Part shown: positions 58,963 through 64,000 of the stretch, piece after piece | How positions within the stretch are numbered: the stretch's first letter is position 1 | Layout of the letters: each line of letters opens with the position of its first letter | Assembly: GCA_947359465.1 (NCBI GenBank) | Contig: OX375878.1 | Coordinates: 81,819,627-81,883,626, forward strand | Origin: Metellina segmentata | Lineage: Eukaryota > Arthropoda > Arachnida > Araneae > Tetragnathidae | DNA: 64,000 nucleotides | Direction of reading: 5' to 3' | Notes under the pieces: generated by a model | Seen by the model: the letters and a program-made list of their open reading frames with translations, nothing else | The model's database searches: none | What the model was told of the DNA's origin: nothing | Made by a program: the position numbers and the translations under genes

Positions 58963-60180
58963 GGTGCCTGCCTACCTATAAAACCGCATTTGTGGAGAAA
59001 AATACGATTTTTTAATTTTTCCTATCTTTAAAAGTATAGTTTCTTTGCTTTCCAAATCAGTTTAAATTTTGTTTCTATCTTACTTAGAACTCTAGTTTCT
59101 GAACTTTTAATATTTAGTATGTTGACAGATTTTCAAACCGTAAGTAGTATTCTTCTAACGGAAGTGGGACGAAAAACCGGCATCGAATATCAAAATTTGT
59201 TCGTTCACATTGAATATTTAAAAAAAAAGGTTAAGTAATTGTTTAATTAAGTTTTTTTAGTAAGATTTGTTAGATAAATGTCTCCACGGCAAAACTCAAA
59301 ACGTCAACGAGTGTTTCAATGGCGTAATTTGGCAACGAGTGCCAAAAGAGGTGTTAGTCAGCCTCAAAACTGTCAAGTTAGGAGCCTATGATGCCATAAT
59401 TCAATTTAAGGATGGTTTTAAAGGTTGCCTAAATGTTTTCAATAGGCTTAATTTGACAAATCCTGGGTGTTTTATAGTAGAAGGCTATAGACACTTGGCT
59501 TGCGGATTCGAGATTAGAAGAATCATTCCACCCTTGTTGCAAGGAAGCGCAGGAAACTTTTAAAAGCCATTCAGAAGAAAAAAACATCAGTTTTCAATGA
59601 CCAAGAAGGTGACCTTTACAAATAAGGAGCTTTTTAATGTCAGGTTTTTCATCTAATGTGTAAGTGTAGAAGTTTTTTTTTATTTTATGCTTTTTCTCAA
59701 AATCAGATTTTTTACATTTTGCTCTTCCGCACAGCATCATAACTCATAACATTATTCTTCAAATAATTTTAAACTTTGGTAGAATATTGTAAAGGGGTGC
59801 AATTCAGGTAACCTACCTTTATTTTAATTGTTTATGCATTATTTTTTAGTTTTTTGATTACATAAGTATAGAGTTGTAATCATTTTTTAAGATTTTTTTC
59901 TATGTCGAATGGGTAGAGATCCCAGAAGAGGGTTTTGATAACACAATACAATTTACAAAAATAGAATATCTTAATTTGAATTTGAGTTTTGTTGTTTTGC
60001 TTAGTTGTTAATTTATTGAGGTTTTTTGTTTATTTTTAGCAAAAAATGAAAATTAAATAAACATATATAGCTATTTTATATATTATTCATAGTTTTTAGA
60101 TGTATTTGATAGTATAATGCACATAACAAATCCATTTTTGAAATATTTAAAAAAAAGGTCTCCGAACGTAGGCAGGCACC
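58963..60180 (+). mobile_element. Kolobok-like DNA transposon, internally deleted (1218 bp)
   Basis: Perfect 13-bp terminal inverted repeats GGTGCCTGCCTAC (58963-58975 and 60168-60180) are flanked on both sides by TTAA (58959-58962 and 60181-60184). TTAA duplication is known for piggyBac and Kolobok; the enclosed protein fragment is not piggyBac-like. The remaining coding part is at 59270-59563. Confidence 0.85.
59270..59563 (+). pseudogene. C-terminal fragment of Kolobok-like transposase
   Basis: An open frame of 98 codons begins DKCLHGKTQNVNECFNGVIW. The C-L-x-G-x-T-Q-N-x-N-E motif and W-x-R-x-P-K that follows, then GAYDAIIQFKDGF, recur in many arthropod and cnidarian repeat proteins with TTAA-type elements. 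The frame ends at TAA near 59563; basic residues continue in another frame to about 59625. There is no ATG at the start and no N-terminal zinc finger, so only the 3' end of the gene survives. The superfamily assignment rests on the motif together with the TTAA ends. Confidence 0.65.
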
Positions 60181-60184
60181 TTAA

Positions 60185-61998
60185 CAATTGTGTACTTTTT
60201 TTAGAGTGCGGTAGTTGTTACATGTAATGAACAGAAAATACAATTTTTTAATAAAAAAAAACGAATTTACAAATTTAATCCTATTAATGCCGGCTAAATT
60301 TACTGTTACTAATAAACAACAAGCCTTATTTAAGACATATAAGACTATACTGCTTTTAAAAATAGAATACATCACCGAAATACTTTCTGCTGAGTATTTT
60401 GGTATGGTATGAAAAAATTATAATCGTGTATACAAAATCAGTAGATCAAAACAATTTCCAAGATGAAAAAGTGTGTAGTTGAGTCCAATCTGTATTTCTA
60501 GAAAACGAAACAAGAACATGAACAATGCTCAGGAAAATATTTTCGCAGTGAAGAAATATTTAAACGAATTAAGGACTTAACCTAGAAACCCTTAAGATAG
60601 TTTTCTGCTCTTTAAAACTTTTCAGTTTTTGGAGCAATACCAAGAACTAAAACCACTCTCTTAAGTGATTTTTGATTCCACGCTAATGTACAATGCATTC
60701 CTTCAGTCCCAGGTGATCGAATATACTTAGTCCTTCCCAATCAAGATTCCAAGACGTGTCCTCTGTTACGAATATGTGATGTTAGTTTGATGATAATCAA
60801 TTTCTGCTCTCGTGAATCCTATTTCAAAACTTTGATTTACAGATTGCGAAGTATTATTTTTTTAAAGTTGCGAAAACAATTGAACCACAAATCTTTATTC
60901 ACGTATCACTCATAGTAGAACGTATTCAGATGTCTCATTTGATAGGGAATTTTATTTATGAGAATAACAAATTTTCTAAATTAGTAAGCAAGTAATATTT
61001 GAATAAGGTGCATTTTTCATGCTCACGAACTTTATTTTTTGTAATAGCCATACCACATTTTAATGCTTCATTTTGGATTTAAAGTAGTCACATCTGAATT
61101 TATATATATGAAAAGTTTGTTCGTAATGTTAAAATAGATTTTCAGACTTTTGTTCATGAATTCCCATATAATCTTCCTGTTACTCTGAACTTAACAAATA
61201 AAATTTTACTCCAAATGGTGTACATATAAAGGGAGGTGGTTCGAAGTTTTTACCACTTAAGCTTTAAGTAATATTTTATTACAAAGTACAATTTACTTAA
61301 AATAAGTAAAACGCAATCAGTTAATTGAAGACGGTAGTTACTGAAGTTTAGAGAATGTGTCTGTATTTTCTAAGTTTTCCTGAAAGGCTTAGAAAAGTTG
61401 CGTTGACAACAATATGAGAAAGAAGTTAATTAAATTGTTTTTTCTTTTCATGTTTATAGTAGTCTTGAACTATATTAGGCATGTAGTGGTACCCCAATGG
61501 TCATAGACTCAGTAAATTTTAAATATCACTTACTAACAATATTTCAATGCTTTTACGAGTTTACTTTTTCTTTTGGTGTTTATAGTGTTTCCTGTAAATT
61601 GAAACATTTTTAATGTGTGGTATTTTTAACTGCGCTGTGTAATGATATAACATAAGAAGAAGTTTCGTTGAAGCTCATTTGGTAGTAAGTTAATTCTCAC
61701 ACACGACCAGTTATAGTGGACTGTAATGAATTTTATTGTTGAATCATGAATGCAATCACCAATCTACAATTCTTCTCTGTGAAGAATATAACACAAAAGG
61801 ATGTTGTAACCCAAGGCAAAATCCCTCAAGGATTGCTGAGCACGCTGCTGTCTCCCCGCACACTCAGAATACGAATCCAAAAAGCACGAAGTTGGCGCCT
61901 AAAAACTAAGATATTACCTGACCATTGTTCTGAATGTTAAAAAGAACATAGTTCGGCTACTGTTACTCGCTCATACATATTTCTGTGTGATCCATCTA
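60185..61998. other. No gene seen
   Basis: AT-rich spacer; no repeat family recognised. Confidence 0.45.
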
Positions 61999-62054
61999 GA
62001 ATATTCCATGTAGAACATTCCACCTAGAATATTCCTTGCAGAACATTCCAAGCA
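61999..62054. promoter_or_regulatory. Four 14-bp tandem units with GAAnnTTC cores
   Basis: GAATATTC, GAACATTC, GAATATTC, GAACATTC begin at 61999, 62013, 62027 and 62041, an exact 14-bp period with alternating core. GAAnnTTC is the inverted pair of a heat-shock element. Could equally be a plain minisatellite. Confidence 0.5.
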
Positions 62055-63104
62055 AAATTGAATCATGTGAAAACAAACAGGCTACAAATGACGAAGAGGA
62101 TGGGATGAAGGTTTCCAAATTACTTATGATTAAACAACATATTAATGAGTAATAGGCAATGCGCGATGTTTTAAGAACGCTATGCTTCTAGGAAATGTGG
62201 ACAGTAAAAATGTAAGGTAATTTTTGCTCAGGCAAGGGATGTGTTTGGTATTCGTAAACACTTGAAAAATCTTTAACTGTCTTTTGCTTTGCAGTACTTT
62301 GACGTCGCTTTGGACGCACATTGTACTCGAAGGATACCTCAGACAGTCGGTTAATAGGAAATGGGATAATCAGGTTTCTATTGTATTTTCCGGCAACTGA
62401 AACCAATAATTTTCAAGTTGAATGTATAGGATTACCTAAACTCATCAAATTATGTGAACATCGAACAAACATAAGAAAATCTTTGTTCACAATTTAATCC
62501 AACACAATCGTGTCAAATGTAATTTTTTTCAGCCTTCATTCATTTAATTCATTATCAGAATCTCTATTCAAAGAATTTTAATTGTGTTTGCTTTAAGGTG
62601 GGAGTAACAAAAGCTTAAACTTCGTGCGCTCCTATTAAGTAGTTTAGTATTTTGTTGCTTTGAATGAATATTTAGAAAATCAAGTTTAAATTCGTGAGAA
62701 ATAATTATTTTCACGTCGACGTATTTTTCTAGAGCTTTACAATAAAACAATTTCAAAGGCTTTAAACTGCGAACAAAAGCACACTAAAGAGATTATGAAT
62801 GAAGACATAGTCACTTCAGAAAATAATGATATTGATCGAGATATTTATTCGTGTATTTTAAAGAAATTAATAATACAAATGGAGCCTGTCGCAATAATTA
62901 ATGATTATGAATAATATCCAAACATATTTATACTCATTGATATTCAGGGGCTTATGCATACTTTAGATGATATTGTAATACATTTCTGGTTAAATATCGC
63001 TTAGTTCGAATGATATTTAGCTTAACTTAACTGATACTGTACAACGTACTTCAAACCTAAAATACTGTGATCTAAATCAGGTGCAAATTATCAATTTTGA
63101 TATT
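62055..63104. other. No gene seen
   Basis: Spacer; a short minus frame at 62188-62406 has no domain. Confidence 0.45.
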
Positions 63105-63296
63105 TGGTGTTTTTAATTAACGTCACACTGGAGTAAAAGTTCGAGCTATAATAAGTAAGAGTCCGGGAGCAACCCCCGTAATTTTGAACCACGGTTCAAA
63201 TGACGAGGTCACACCTGAGCTGATACTCCACTCTCCAAACTTCCACACCACGCTAATGTCAGGACATTTAAGGTCACGGAAGATTTATCTTGAACC
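63105..63296 (-). mobile_element. SINE fragment
   Basis: Minus copy: GTTTTTAATTAACGTCACAC, GAACCACGGTTCAAATGACG, CACACCTGAGCTG and ACTCTCCAAACTTCCACACC; head missing where mariner sequence begins. Confidence 0.82.
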
Positions 63297-63329
63297 TGGC
63301 CACTGAATCCTGCCACAGTCCACCTGAAT

Positions 63330-63735
63330 CTCGCCACAAGTCCGATCGTTTTCGACGAATGATATAGGAACATGTTCACTAAAGTCTTTTATTGTTAAAC
63401 GACTGTCACAAAGCACCAATTCTATGACCTGATTGACATGTTGATCATTAGTCGAATTGGATGGTCTACCAGATTGCGAATTTTCTATGACTACCTTCTT
63501 TAAACTTTTTTATTCGAATCAAATAATGTTGTGCTTGATTGACAGTCGTATGTAAGCGATTTTTTGCAGCATTTTGAATGCGTTTATAGCAGAAATTCCA
63601 TCGCGGAAACAAAATTTAACGCATGCTCGATTGCATTCGACATTTTGGAAAATCGACGAAATGGAACTTCTCTTCAAATAAACAAATTTATTTTCAGACG
63701 ATAAAATTAAATAAATTCCTAATTGTTGCCACATG
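63330..63735 (-). pseudogene. mariner transposase N-terminal fragment
   Basis: Minus strand reads ACVKFCFRDGISAINAFKML, a mariner first helix-turn-helix, and after a gap SGRPSNSTNDQHVNQVIELV with DSRLTIKDFSEHV, the linker and second helix-turn-helix. Between them the usual segment with the acidic ED/DPR stretch is missing or unreadable. No catalytic domain follows; a SINE lies just beyond. Confidence 0.75.
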
Positions 63736-63740
63736 TTTAT

Positions 63741-64000
63741 ATAAATCGTAAAAATATCTGATAAAAGTTTGCAGACGATATCTACAATATATGTATTTTA
63801 AAGGAAGCAATCCGGATACTTTTGGATGACAGTAGTATGAAACAACGAACTTCAAAACCTCTATTAACTTTCGATGCTTTCCACATCATAAGTTACTGCA
63901 ACCATTAACATTAAAGCGTGTCCAAAAAACCTTCCAAGCCGAGAGATACCACCGTACGTCACCCCAAAACACTCCATCCTCCAGACAAAGGGACGGTATT
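63741..64000. other. No gene seen
   Basis: Spacer at the window end, slightly GC-richer in the last 80 bases. Confidence 0.4.

Overview
The window is repeat-rich, AT-rich nuclear DNA of an arthropod. The mixture of Tc1/mariner, Helitron, Kolobok-like and I/Jockey-type elements, and a tRNA-headed SINE whose core I recall from orb-weaver spider genomes, makes a spider the best guess. That assignment rests on memory, not on a search. I found no intact host protein-coding gene, no true tRNA or rRNA gene and no CRISPR array. Almost everything recognisable is a transposable element or a relic of one, and many are nested inside each other.

Layout. 1-9323: one I/Jockey-type LINE (5' UTR, gag-like ORF1, then endonuclease, reverse transcriptase and RNase H in ORF2, then a 3' tail of CCAAT-like repeats). 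It is broken by a coding but internally deleted Helitron (2677-4859) and a non-coding Helitron (7653-9237). 9.6-10.7 kb: three similar hairpins and a 47-bp-arm inverted repeat. 10972-11284: first SINE. 12.8-12.95 kb: a CRE plus TATA promoter-like cluster. 15.2-19.1 kb: two dead Tc1 copies, two exons of a THAP-domain gene or P-type transposon, and a short Helitron. 21.7-23.6 kb: a TC/TA microsatellite and a 1.4-kb Tc1 element inserted in a Helitron. 26.1-27.2 kb: a second THAP relic split by a well-formed intron. 27.8 kb: NRF-1 and YY1 sites side by side. 28.8-31.3 kb: two Helitrons. 32.9-34.4 kb: a Tc1 copy with a SINE inside it (11-bp target duplication). 35-40 kb: Helitron and SINE fragments and microsatellites. 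40.4-41.5 kb: pseudogene of a widespread arthropod repeat protein. 43.6-44.4 kb: piggyBac-like relic. 45.3 kb: minisatellite. 49.3-50.2 kb: SINE plus Helitron. 52.4-55.2 kb: Helitron, Tc1, SINE and AT satellite. 57.9 kb: Helitron fragment. 58963-60180: internally deleted Kolobok-like element with 13-bp terminal repeats and TTAA duplications. 62.0 kb: four 14-bp units resembling heat-shock elements. 63.1-63.7 kb: SINE next to a mariner fragment.

The elements form families: four copies of Helitron family A, two each of B and C, two ends of D, and thirteen SINE copies. Nesting gives relative ages: the LINE is older than both of its Helitrons, one Tc1 is older than the SINE inside it, and Helitron D is older than the Tc1 inside it. 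The intervening DNA is mostly unassigned; I name those stretches and describe what little they show.
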